5,867 nt of DNA from Deltaproteobacteria bacterium (GCA_019307165.1 JAFDKD010000269.1:1-5867); one strand, 5' to 3'. Positions 1 through 4,959 are shown, counted from the stretch's first letter. Notes: a model not told the origin generated them from the letters alone. A program made the numbers and translations.

Positions 1-18
1 ATGATCGTTTATTGATGA

Positions 19-62
19 TTGAACGAATTGAAAACTGAAAATTGAAGATTGAAAATTGAGGA
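19..62 (+). repeat. Heptad array, TTGAA type
   Basis: A degenerate tandem repeat with unit close to TTGAAAA or TTGAAGA. (T/C)TGAA cores begin at 28, 35, 42, 49 and 56, an exact 7-nt period, with one out-of-register TTGAA at 19. TGA falls in all three + frames. No gene is visible here; small open frames across it on either strand have only repeat-derived composition. Confidence 0.85.
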
Positions 63-96
63 GCCATTGTTCATAACGCTGTCAAAGGTTTGATAT

Positions 97-158
97 CTCG
101 CAAAGGCGCAAAGAGCGCGAAGAAAAGAATTGGAAGCAATAAAATACTGCTTTGCGAG
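97..158. repeat. CGCAAAG short repeats closed by a 9-bp inverted repeat
   Basis: Three related units, CGCAAAGG (99-106), CGCAAAGAG (107-115) and CGCGAAGAA (116-124), lie in tandem with a period of 8 to 9 nt. The arm CTCGCAAAG (97-105) is repeated as its exact reverse complement CTTTGCGAG (150-158), giving a 9-bp inverted repeat around 44 nt. CGCAAAG runs of this kind are common in intergenic DNA of many bacteria. No function can be read from the sequence. Confidence 0.75.
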
Positions 159-166
159 CGGGATGA

Positions 167-208
167 GTGAACAGTGAACAGTGAACAGTGAAAATTGAAG
201 ATTGGGGG
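167..208 (+). repeat. Heptad array, GTGAACA type
   Basis: Units in exact 7-nt register are GTGAACA three times (167-187), GTGAAAA (188-194), TTGAAGA (195-201) and TTGGGGG (202-208). The three leading copies are identical, while the array drifts into the TTGAA type at its right end. This links the AGTGAAC and TTGAAAA versions as one family. Confidence 0.9.
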
Positions 209-229
209 TTGTCATCTTTTACAGAGAAT

Positions 230-264
230 ATCGAATAACGAACATTGAACAAGGAATGTCGAAG
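230..264 (+). repeat. Heptad array, ATCGAAT type
   Basis: Five units in exact 7-nt register: ATCGAAT (230-236), AACGAAC (237-243), ATTGAAC (244-250), AAGGAAT (251-257) and GTCGAAG (258-264). The shared core is GAA. Beyond it, 265-300 holds further GGAAC/GGAGG purine-rich units with irregular 7 to 8 nt spacing. Confidence 0.85.
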
Positions 265-304
265 GGAGGTGGAACAGTGGAACGGAGGGACGGAAGGCGG
301 TGGG

Positions 305-374
305 CAGAGGACAGAAGTCGGAGGTCTGAGGTCGGAATGCGGATTTGGGATTTCGGAAGGGCGAGACGTGGAAC
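305..374 (+). repeat. Highly diverged heptad array, NNGANNN type
   Basis: Ten consecutive 7-nt units fit one register: CAGAGGA, CAGAAGT, CGGAGGT, CTGAGGT, CGGAATG, CGGATTT, GGGATTT, CGGAAGG, GCGAGAC and GTGGAAC. G at position 3 is kept in all ten and A at position 4 in nine, while the other positions vary widely. The purine-rich tail continues to about 388. No gene is supported: the 90-residue open frame over this stretch is arginine/glycine-rich repeat translation without a ribosome binding site. Confidence 0.75.
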
Positions 375-422
375 GGAAAAAGGAGGAGTGTCAGAAAAAA
401 GGTTAGCTTATCCCCTACATTT

Positions 423-450
423 TTCAATGTTCAATCTTCAATGTTCAATG
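423..450 (-). repeat. Heptad array in inverted orientation, TTCAATG type
   Basis: Four perfectly spaced units: TTCAATG (423-429), TTCAATC (430-436), TTCAATG (437-443) and TTCAATG (444-450). This is the reverse complement of the TTGAA-type arrays at 19-62, so the two face each other across the spacer. A lone extra CTTCAATG sits at 501-508. Confidence 0.9.
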
Positions 451-465
451 TCTCTTTCCAACCCT

Positions 466-494
466 GAACCGTGAACCTCTGAACCCGGAACCTT
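466..494 (+). repeat. GAACC short tandem repeat
   Basis: GAACC begins at 466, 473, 481 and 488, a spacing of 7, 8 and 7 nt. It belongs to the same short-period class as the heptad arrays to its left, with a C-rich variant unit. Confidence 0.75.
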
Positions 495-512
495 ACTAAT
501 CTTCAATGCCCT

Positions 513-541
513 TTCTTGGCGTTCTTGGCAAGAGAAAAAAA
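513..541 (-). repeat. TTCTTGGC direct repeat abutting the etfA start
   Basis: TTCTTGGC occurs at 513-520 and 522-529 (period 9) and runs into an A-rich stretch ending 5 nt before the etfA ATG. Read on the other strand it is a GCCAAGAA repeat that resembles the CGCAAAG units at 99-124. It occupies the place where the leader and ribosome binding site of etfA should be, and no good Shine-Dalgarno is visible there; the nearest candidate, AAGAG at 530-534, is weak and about 11 nt from the start. Confidence 0.65.
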
Positions 542-545
542 GAAC

Positions 546-1676
546 ATGGGAATAGAAATCATTCTGGACAATTGTACGGGATGCGGGCTGTGCGAGACCG
601 CGTGCCCGTTCGGACAGATCGAGGTTGTCGATAAGAAGGCCGTGATCAAATCGGGCTGCACCTTGTGCGGCGCGTGTTGCGAGGCCTGCGAGTTCGAGGC
701 CGTGTTGCTGGACCGTCTCGTTTCGGAACTCGCCTCCTGCGTCCTGGAACTGCTTGGCGAGGGCCGGAAGCTCGCCGACAAGCTGGGGGAAGAACTGGCC
801 GCGGTGTTGCCGGGCCACCAGGTGGAAGGTCTCTGCGAGGCACTGTTCGCCCACGGCGCGGATAAGGTTTACCTGGCCGAGCACGAAAGCCTGGAGGCCT
901 ATCAGACGGAGAGCTACACGGCGGTGTTGACGGCCGTGGTGTCGCAATACAAGCCCTCCGTTTTTCTGTTCGGCGCAACCACGACGGGAAGGGACCTGGC
1001 GCCCCGGCTGGCTTGCCGCGTGCGGACGGGCCTGACCGCGGACTGCACGGGATTGGATATCGAGGCGGAAACGGGCCTGCTCCTTCAGACCCGTCCGGCC
1101 TGGGGCGGCAATATCATGGCAACCATCAAAACGGCCAACCACAGGCCCCAGATGGCCACGGTCAGGCCGCGGGTCATGAAAAAGCCGGCGTCGGTCCCGA
1201 AGCGCACGGGAGAGATCGTCCGCATCCCGGCTGAAATCAATCCCAAGTCCATCAAGGCGAAACGGGTGGAGGTGATCAAGTATACGGACACGGCCGTCCA
1301 ACTGGATGAAGCCGACATCGTGGTTGCCGGGGGCAGGGGATTGCAGACCCCCGAGAACTTCAAGATGATCGAAGAACTGGCCGAGCTTCTGGGGGCCGGG
1401 GTCGGCGCGTCACGGCCCGCGGTCGATCTGGGCTGGAAGCCGCATCCCCATCAGGTGGGCCAGACCGGAAAGACCGTCGGGCCGAAGGTCTATATTGCCT
1501 GCGGCATCTCGGGAGCGGTTCAGCACAGGGTGGGCATGGAAACATCGGAGATCATCGTGGCCATAAACAAGGACCCGGATGCCCCCATCATGCGGACGGC
1601 TGACTATGCGGCGGTCGGGGACCTGTTTCAGATTTTGCCGGCGTTGATCAAAGAGATCTCGTCCAGAAAGAAATAG
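546..1676 (+). CDS. etfA: Electron transfer flavoprotein alpha subunit with N-terminal 2x[4Fe-4S] ferredoxin domain
   Basis: Predicted 376-residue cytoplasmic flavoprotein subunit that, paired with EtfB, passes electrons between flavin dehydrogenases and ferredoxin, NAD or membrane carriers. The ferredoxin domain (about 1-55) has two CxxCxxCxxxC sets: C10, C13, C16, C20 and C38, C41, C44, C48. The ETF domain starts near 62, and the C-terminal FAD domain is intact: GASR (287-290), QVGQTGKTV (303-311), GISGAVQH (320-327) and INKDPDAP (340-347). Ferredoxin-fused EtfA is known from LctC and CarE of Acetobacterium woodii, both in bifurcating complexes. The start at 546 is preferred over an in-frame ATG at 516, because the ten extra residues come from a repeat and 546 begins right at the ferredoxin fold. 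Two oddities are seen: the Pro usual after C48 is Glu, and about 20-25 residues holding the first ETF beta strand seem missing between residues 53 and 62. No etfB is in the window. The acyl-CoA dehydrogenase homologue follows after 10 nt. Confidence 0.93.
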   Translation: MGIEIILDNCTGCGLCETACPFGQIEVVDKKAVIKSGCTLCGACCEACEFEAVLLDRLVSELASCVLELLGEGRKLADKLGEELAAVLPGHQVEGLCEALFAHGADKVYLAEHESLEAYQTESYTAVLTAVVSQYKPSVFLFGATTTGRDLAPRLACRVRTGLTADCTGLDIEAETGLLLQTRPAWGGNIMATIKTANHRPQMATVRPRVMKKPASVPKRTGEIVRIPAEINPKSIKAKRVEVIKYTDTAVQLDEADIVVAGGRGLQTPENFKMIEELAELLGAGVGASRPAVDLGWKPHPHQVGQTGKTVGPKVYIACGISGAVQHRVGMETSEIIVAINKDPDAPIMRTADYAAVGDLFQILPALIKEISSRKK

Positions 1677-1681
1677 GGAGG
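1677..1681 (+). promoter_or_regulatory. Ribosome binding site of the acyl-CoA dehydrogenase gene
   Basis: GGAGG within a G-rich run (1676-1683) immediately after the etfA stop, 5 nt before the ATG at 1687. It fixes the start of the second gene and indicates translational coupling with etfA. Confidence 0.85.
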
Positions 1682-1686
1682 GGAAC

Positions 1687-2808
1687 ATGGAAGCGAGCTA
1701 CGAACTCAGCAGGAAGCAGGGATTTCTCAAAAAGAACATCGAGACTTTCGTCAAACAGACCATCGGCCCCCGGGTGGGGGAGATCAACGGAACGGGAGAT
1801 TTTCCCCGGGAAATCCTGAAAGGATTGGCGGGCAACCGGCTTTTGGGGATGCTGGTCCCCAAGGAAGACGGGGGAGAAGGCGCCGGGTTCCTCGATTTCT
1901 GTCTGGTTGTCGAGGGTATCGCCACGGTATGCCCCACCTCGGCCCTGATCTGCCTGATCCAGAATCTGGGCGCTCGGCTCCTGACCCGAGAGGGGCGTCC
2001 TGAGCAGAAAGACGCATGCCTGCCCGGATTAATGGCCGGTGAGCGCGTGTTCGGCTATGTTGCGACTTCGTCGGATGCCTTGTCGCTCGACCTGCTCGAC
2101 ACGCCCCTGACGCTGACCGTAGAGGGGGACCGATGTCTCGTCAACGGGCCCGCATGTGTTGTGATCAACGGGGATGCGGCCGACGTGATTTTCGCGTTCG
2201 CCCGGAACCAAGAAACCGATGGCTGCTTTCTCCTGGAAAAGGACGCCGCCGGCCTGAGCATGACGGAAACCGAGGGCTTTGTGGGCGCGGAGGCCAGATG
2301 TACCTGCACCGCGGTTATTGAGAACTGTTCGTTGCCTGAAGCAGCTGTTCTGGGGACATTGGGTAAAGGAAAAGCGATCATGAAGGAGATGATTTGCGAA
2401 GCGTCCGTTTTCACGTCGGCCATGGCCCTGGGAGTAGGTCAGGGCGCCCTGGACTATGCGACTCAATATGCCGGAGAACGGGAGCAGTTCGGGATGCAGA
2501 TCCGCAGGTTTCAGGCGGTGCAGATGATGCTGGCGACAATGGGCGTGAAAATGGAGACGGTAAGACAGCTCGTGTACAGGGCGGCATCCGTTCTGGATCA
2601 AAAGAGCAGGGAGCGATACGGATTGTGCAGCGCGGCCAAGTCCTTTGCTTCCAGGACGGCCATGGAGGCGACCACGGACGCCGTTCAAGTCGCGGGGGGA
2701 TACGGGTATATGAAGGACTATCCCCTGCAGAAGATGATGCGGGCCGCCCAATTGACCCAGGTGCTGAACGGCACCATCCACTCCCATGAACTGGCTGCGT
2801 TGGGGTGA
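1687..2808 (+). CDS. Acyl-CoA dehydrogenase family protein lacking the usual catalytic glutamate
   Basis: A 373-residue protein of normal length for the family, with an N-terminal helical domain (about 1-110), a beta domain (about 115-215) and a C-terminal helical domain (about 225-373). The C-terminal FAD and dimer signatures are clear: REQFG (265-269) and DAVQVAGGYGYMKDYP (331-346). The family normally oxidises acyl-CoA at C2-C3 and gives electrons to ETF, which fits the etfA gene 10 nt upstream. Key residues deviate. Where medium-chain enzymes have YEGT with catalytic Glu, this protein has LNGT (360-363), so Asn361 stands in its place. The alternative Glu site of isovaleryl-CoA dehydrogenase aligns with Ala239, with Glu238 one residue before. 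The usual TEPGAGSD flavin/substrate loop is replaced by TSSDALSLD (127-135). Family membership is secure, but dehydrogenase activity is doubtful. Possible roles are a non-catalytic partner subunit, a different reaction, or a decaying copy. Confidence 0.92.
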   Translation: MEASYELSRKQGFLKKNIETFVKQTIGPRVGEINGTGDFPREILKGLAGNRLLGMLVPKEDGGEGAGFLDFCLVVEGIATVCPTSALICLIQNLGARLLTREGRPEQKDACLPGLMAGERVFGYVATSSDALSLDLLDTPLTLTVEGDRCLVNGPACVVINGDAADVIFAFARNQETDGCFLLEKDAAGLSMTETEGFVGAEARCTCTAVIENCSLPEAAVLGTLGKGKAIMKEMICEASVFTSAMALGVGQGALDYATQYAGEREQFGMQIRRFQAVQMMLATMGVKMETVRQLVYRAASVLDQKSRERYGLCSAAKSFASRTAMEATTDAVQVAGGYGYMKDYPLQKMMRAAQLTQVLNGTIHSHELAALG

Positions 2809-2834
2809 TCGGGTAGATAAATATAAGGTCCGGT

Positions 2835-2869
2835 CCCATAGGATGCGGGTTTTAGGCAGCACCCATAGG
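2835..2869. repeat. CCCATAGG direct repeat
   Basis: CCCATAGG occurs at 2835-2842 and again at 2862-2869, 27 nt apart, shortly after the stop of the acyl-CoA dehydrogenase gene. No T-tract terminator accompanies it. The 2809-3131 spacer holds no gene that I can support. Confidence 0.6.
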
Positions 2870-2882
2870 GGGCCGTACAGAT

Positions 2883-2964
2883 AGGCTGAGGCTAAGGTTA
2901 AGGTTGAGAAACAAATTGAATCATTTCTTCATCTTTCTCTCGGCCTCAACCTAAACCTCAACCT
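2883..2964. repeat. Inverted pair of hexamer (AGGYTR) tandem arrays
   Basis: The left arm 2883-2908 reads as AGGCTG, AGGCTA, AGGTTA, AGGTTG, AG. The right arm 2939-2964 is its imperfect reverse complement, with units AGGTTG, AGGTTT, AGGTTG and AGGCCG on the other strand. The arms match at 20 of 26 positions around a 30-nt AT-rich centre. A transcript could form a long imperfect hairpin, but no T run follows it, so a classical terminator is not supported. Confidence 0.8.
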
Positions 2965-3070
2965 GGCGAAGCCGAAGTCCACATCTCCGGGACGGCATAG
3001 CCGGAGAACTGTGATTTGGCCCAGAGGACCAGCCTTCGCTAAAGGGCAGCTTCGGCGCAGCAGGCCAGGT
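2961..3070. repeat. Foldable 110-nt intergenic element
   Basis: Nested inverted repeats are visible. Outer ACCTGG (2961-2966) pairs with CCAGGT (3065-3070). Next GCCGAAG (2971-2977) pairs with CTTCGGC (3050-3056). Inside, TCTCCGG (2984-2990) pairs with CCGGAGA (3001-3007) and CCTT (3033-3036) with AAGG (3042-3045). This nested, branched layout suggests a mobile or REP-like repeat or a structured RNA leader for glcD. A related core occurs at 4631-4650. Confidence 0.6.
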
Positions 3071-3118
3071 TTTGAAGATGGAATAAAAAGAGAAAGGAAC
3101 GGCAAAAACAGAATTTTT

Positions 3119-3123
3119 GAGGA
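3119..3123 (+). promoter_or_regulatory. Ribosome binding site of glcD
   Basis: GAGGA lies 8 nt before the ATG at 3132. It overlaps an upstream in-frame TTG at 3117, which would add five residues and has no Shine-Dalgarno at a proper distance. The site therefore decides for the start at 3132. Confidence 0.75.
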
Positions 3124-3131
3124 CTTGCCCC

Positions 3132-4520
3132 ATGCTGGATGAAAAAATTAAACAGGAATTGATCGATATTGTAGGGTCCGAGAATTTCACCGATGCCAAG
3201 ATCGACATGGTCTCCTACGCCTATGACGCCATGGGGCCCAAAGGAAACCCGGACTGCGCGGTCTGGGTGACCACGGCGGAACAGATTTCGGAAATCATGA
3301 AGCTGGCGAACCGTGAAATGATCCCGGTCACGCCCCGGGCCGCCGGGACCGGAATCGCCGGCATGATCGTGCCGTTCCAGGGCGGGATCGTCATGGACGT
3401 GATGCGCATGGACCGGATCCTGGAGATCAACGTAGAGGACCGGGTCTGCATCGTGGAACCCGGCGTGGTGTATGCGGACCTCCAGAAGGCGCTGGCCCCC
3501 CTGGGTTTCACACTGCCTACCGAACCGGGCAGTTCCATCGCCAGCGCTATCGGCGGCAACGTGGCCACCAACGCGGGCGGGCTGAAAGGGGCCAAGTACG
3601 GCAGCACCAAGGACTACGTGCTCGGCATGACGGTGGTGCTGCCCGACGGCCGGCTGATGAAGACCGGGACCCGCACCATGAAGACCTCTTCGGGCTACAA
3701 CCTGACCCAGCTTTTCGTCGGGTCCGAGGGCACCCTGGGCATCATGACCGAGATCATCCTCAAGATCGTCCCCCTGGCCGGGGCCACCGCAACGGGGCTC
3801 GGCCTGTTCAACTCGCTGGAAGACGCCGGCAACGCGGTTTGCCGGACCATGTCCTCAGGGGTCATTCCCAGCGTCATGGAGGTCATGGGACGCTACCTGA
3901 TCCAGGCCATCAACGAGAACACCGACCTGAAGCTGCCCGACGTGGACACCATGCTTCTGGTGGAAACCGATGCGTATACCCAGGGCGACGCCGACATGCA
4001 AATGGAAAAGGTCATCGAGATCTTCAAGGAGAACAACGCCTTTGAAGTGACGCTCGCCAAAACGCCCCAGGAACGGGCCGACCTGTGGGCCGCGCGCAAG
4101 TCGACCTATCCGGTCAGCGCCCGGCTGAACAATTCGATCCTCGTGGAGGACGTCACCGTGCCCATGAGCCAGCTGGCCCGGCTTTTCAGGGAGTTCGGGA
4201 AGATCATCGAAAAATACGAACTCAAGGTGGCCATGTGCGCCCATGCGGGCGACGGCAACTTCCACCCCTTGATCACGTTTGACGGCAGGGACGAAGAGAT
4301 GGTTGAAAAGGTCGAAAAGGCCAACGACGAACTGTTCAAACTGGCCATCGAGCTGGGCGGCACGCTGACCGGCGAGCACGGCATCGGGATCGTCAAGGCC
4401 AAATATATGAGTCTGGAGCACGATCCCGTGGCCATGGACATGATGCGAACGGTCAAGCGGGCCTTTGACCCCAACAACATCCTGAACCCGGGAAAGATGG
4501 CGTTGGACAATGATGATTGA
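3132..4520 (+). CDS. glcD: FAD-linked 2-hydroxyacid oxidoreductase (GlcD / D-lactate dehydrogenase type)
   Basis: A 462-residue protein, normal length for the family, that oxidises a 2-hydroxyacid such as D-lactate or glycolate to the 2-oxoacid with FAD. The FAD-binding PCMH domain (about 40-217) shows TPRAAGTGIAG (67-77), then PGSS...GGNVATNAGG...KYGSTKDYVLG and GSEGTLGIMTE. The C-terminal oxidase domain holds the metal and substrate site HAGDGNFHP (371-379, His371 and His378) and GEHG (414-417, Glu415 and His416), and ends with FDPNNILNPGKM. All key residues are present, so the enzyme looks functional. There is no signal peptide or membrane segment. Electrons probably go to the CCG Fe-S protein encoded at 5006 (as in GlcD/GlcF) or to an ETF (as in LctD with LctBC); the sequence does not decide. 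The last residues DNDD derive mostly from a heptad repeat array that also supplies the stop codon. Exact substrate unknown. Confidence 0.95.
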   Translation: MLDEKIKQELIDIVGSENFTDAKIDMVSYAYDAMGPKGNPDCAVWVTTAEQISEIMKLANREMIPVTPRAAGTGIAGMIVPFQGGIVMDVMRMDRILEINVEDRVCIVEPGVVYADLQKALAPLGFTLPTEPGSSIASAIGGNVATNAGGLKGAKYGSTKDYVLGMTVVLPDGRLMKTGTRTMKTSSGYNLTQLFVGSEGTLGIMTEIILKIVPLAGATATGLGLFNSLEDAGNAVCRTMSSGVIPSVMEVMGRYLIQAINENTDLKLPDVDTMLLVETDAYTQGDADMQMEKVIEIFKENNAFEVTLAKTPQERADLWAARKSTYPVSARLNNSILVEDVTVPMSQLARLFREFGKIIEKYELKVAMCAHAGDGNFHPLITFDGRDEEMVEKVEKANDELFKLAIELGGTLTGEHGIGIVKAKYMSLEHDPVAMDMMRTVKRAFDPNNILNPGKMALDNDD

Positions 4521-4578
4521 ACAATGAACAGTGAACAATGAGCATTGAATAGTAAACAGTGAACATTTAAGATTGGAA
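4509..4578 (+). repeat. Heptad array overlapping the glcD stop codon
   Basis: Ten units in unbroken 7-nt register: AATGATG, ATTGAAC, AATGAAC, AGTGAAC, AATGAGC, ATTGAAT, AGTAAAC, AGTGAAC, ATTTAAG and ATTGGAA. The first unit begins exactly at a glcD codon (AAT, 4509). It and the next unit encode the last residues and the TGA stop at 4518-4520. Since 7 is not a multiple of 3, successive TGAs at 4518, 4525 and 4532 cover all three + frames. Same family as the arrays at 19-62 and 167-208. Confidence 0.92.
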
Positions 4579-4584
4579 AATCAG

Positions 4585-4598
4585 TTAGTCACAACTAA
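4585..4598. repeat. Small hairpin TTAGT/ACTAA
   Basis: TTAGT (4585-4589) and ACTAA (4594-4598) form a 5-bp stem with a CACA loop just after the heptad array. It is too weak and lacks the T tract needed to call it a terminator. Confidence 0.4.
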
Positions 4599-4604
4599 AC
4601 CCTC

Positions 4605-4677
4605 CACCTTCGGTGACGTCCTACACCAAGGCTTCGGCTCGACAGGCAGGACCCGGATAGGTTCTACTGATCCTGGG
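4605..4677. repeat. Foldable GC-rich intergenic element sharing a core with 3049-3069
   Basis: The element contains a CACC/GGTG hairpin (4605-4615), a GTCCT (4618-4622) / AGGAC (4648-4652) inverted repeat and a bulged CCCGGAT (4652-4658) / ATCCTGGG (4670-4677) pairing. Inside it, GCTTCGGC, a short variable stretch and CAGGC (4631-4647) match the core of the element at 3049-3065. This suggests one repeat family inserted on both sides of glcD. Confidence 0.55.
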
Positions 4678-4762
4678 AGGGAAGAATCAGGTGTATAAGT
4701 TGTTTTAAGGTTGTTCTGTTGATGCGATGACTCGAAAAGAGGTAAAATCGTTTGTTTGTATT

Positions 4763-4853
4763 CCTGGATTCTCACCAAAATTCATGCGGGAATGACGATG
4801 GGAATCATGTTTCCATGTTGCCCCAGTCATCCTCGCGCAGGCGGGGATCCAGG
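4763..4853. repeat. REP-like inverted pair
   Basis: The left half begins CCTGGAT (4763) and ends GCGGGAATGAC (4786-4796). The right half runs from GTCATCC (4827) to GGATCCAGG (4845-4853) in inverted orientation. The right half on the - strand translates to WIPACARMT, a version of the WIPAFAGMT peptide widely seen as a spurious ORF product of this common bacterial intergenic repeat (recalled, not searched). The left half has drifted in its central stem. Confidence 0.75.
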
Positions 4854-4857
4854 CACT

Positions 4858-4871
4858 GTCCCCGCAGGGAC
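4858..4871. repeat. Hairpin GTCCC/GGGAC
   Basis: A perfect 5-bp stem, GTCCC (4858-4862) with GGGAC (4867-4871), around a CGCA loop. It follows the REP-like pair directly and may be part of the same element. Confidence 0.6.
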
Positions 4872-4892
4872 CCAGATTCAATAGGTAATTGC

Positions 4893-4906
4893 CTGCTGGG
4901 AAGCAG
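4893..4906 (+). repeat. Hairpin CTGCT/AGCAG with GNRA-type loop
   Basis: CTGCT (4893-4897) and AGCAG (4902-4906) enclose a GGGA tetraloop, with a T-rich stretch TTGTTTTAT at 4911-4919. This is the closest thing to an intrinsic terminator in the 4521-5005 spacer. The stem is only 5 bp and the T run starts 5 nt downstream, so it is listed as a hairpin, not a terminator. Confidence 0.5.
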
Positions 4907-4918
4907 AACCTTGTTTTA

Positions 4919-4938
4919 TCTAGATTCTTGCATCTAGA
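4919..4938. repeat. Hairpin TCTAGAT/ATCTAGA
   Basis: A perfect 7-bp stem, TCTAGAT (4919-4925) and ATCTAGA (4932-4938), with a TCTTGC loop. The loop and right arm sequence TCTTGCATC (4926-4934) recurs as a direct repeat at 4954-4962. Confidence 0.65.
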
Positions 4939-4959
4939 ATCCAGCACCCTCTATCTTGC

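Noticed and set aside
202..474. 90-residue open frame on the + strand
   Set aside because: It lies entirely across heptad repeats, is rich in Arg and Gly, has no recognisable domain and no proper ribosome binding site.
19..494. CRISPR array
   Set aside because: Units are 7 nt, contiguous and without unique spacers; no cas genes are present.
516..545. Earlier in-frame ATG for etfA at 516
   Set aside because: It would add MAFLAREKKN, encoded by the TTCTTGGC repeat, with no ribosome binding site; the ferredoxin domain starts at 546.
438..1301. 287-residue open frame on the - strand antisense to etfA
   Set aside because: Shadow of a GC-rich gene: etfA on the + strand has clear cofactor motifs, and the antisense product has none.
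2029..2862. 277-residue open frame on the - strand antisense to the acyl-CoA dehydrogenase gene
   Set aside because: Shadow frame with no domain; the sense frame is a recognisable family member.
2883..2964. Rho-independent terminator after the acyl-CoA dehydrogenase gene
   Set aside because: The stem is imperfect with a 30-nt loop, and no T run follows.
3117..3131. TTG start for glcD at 3117
   Set aside because: The ribosome binding site GAGGA overlaps this codon and is correctly placed for the ATG at 3132.
3855..4538. 227-residue open frame on the - strand antisense to glcD
   Set aside because: It begins in the heptad array, whose antisense strand is free of stops, and continues as a glcD shadow.
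4852..4865. Possible sigma-54 promoter (GG, 10 nt, GC spacing)
   Set aside because: Only the GG/GC spacing and the GGCAC block fit. The T residues before GC are absent, and the site lies in the REP-like and hairpin repeat DNA.
4705..4947. 80-residue open frame on the - strand containing WIPACARMT
   Set aside because: This is the familiar spurious translation of the REP-like repeat, not a gene.
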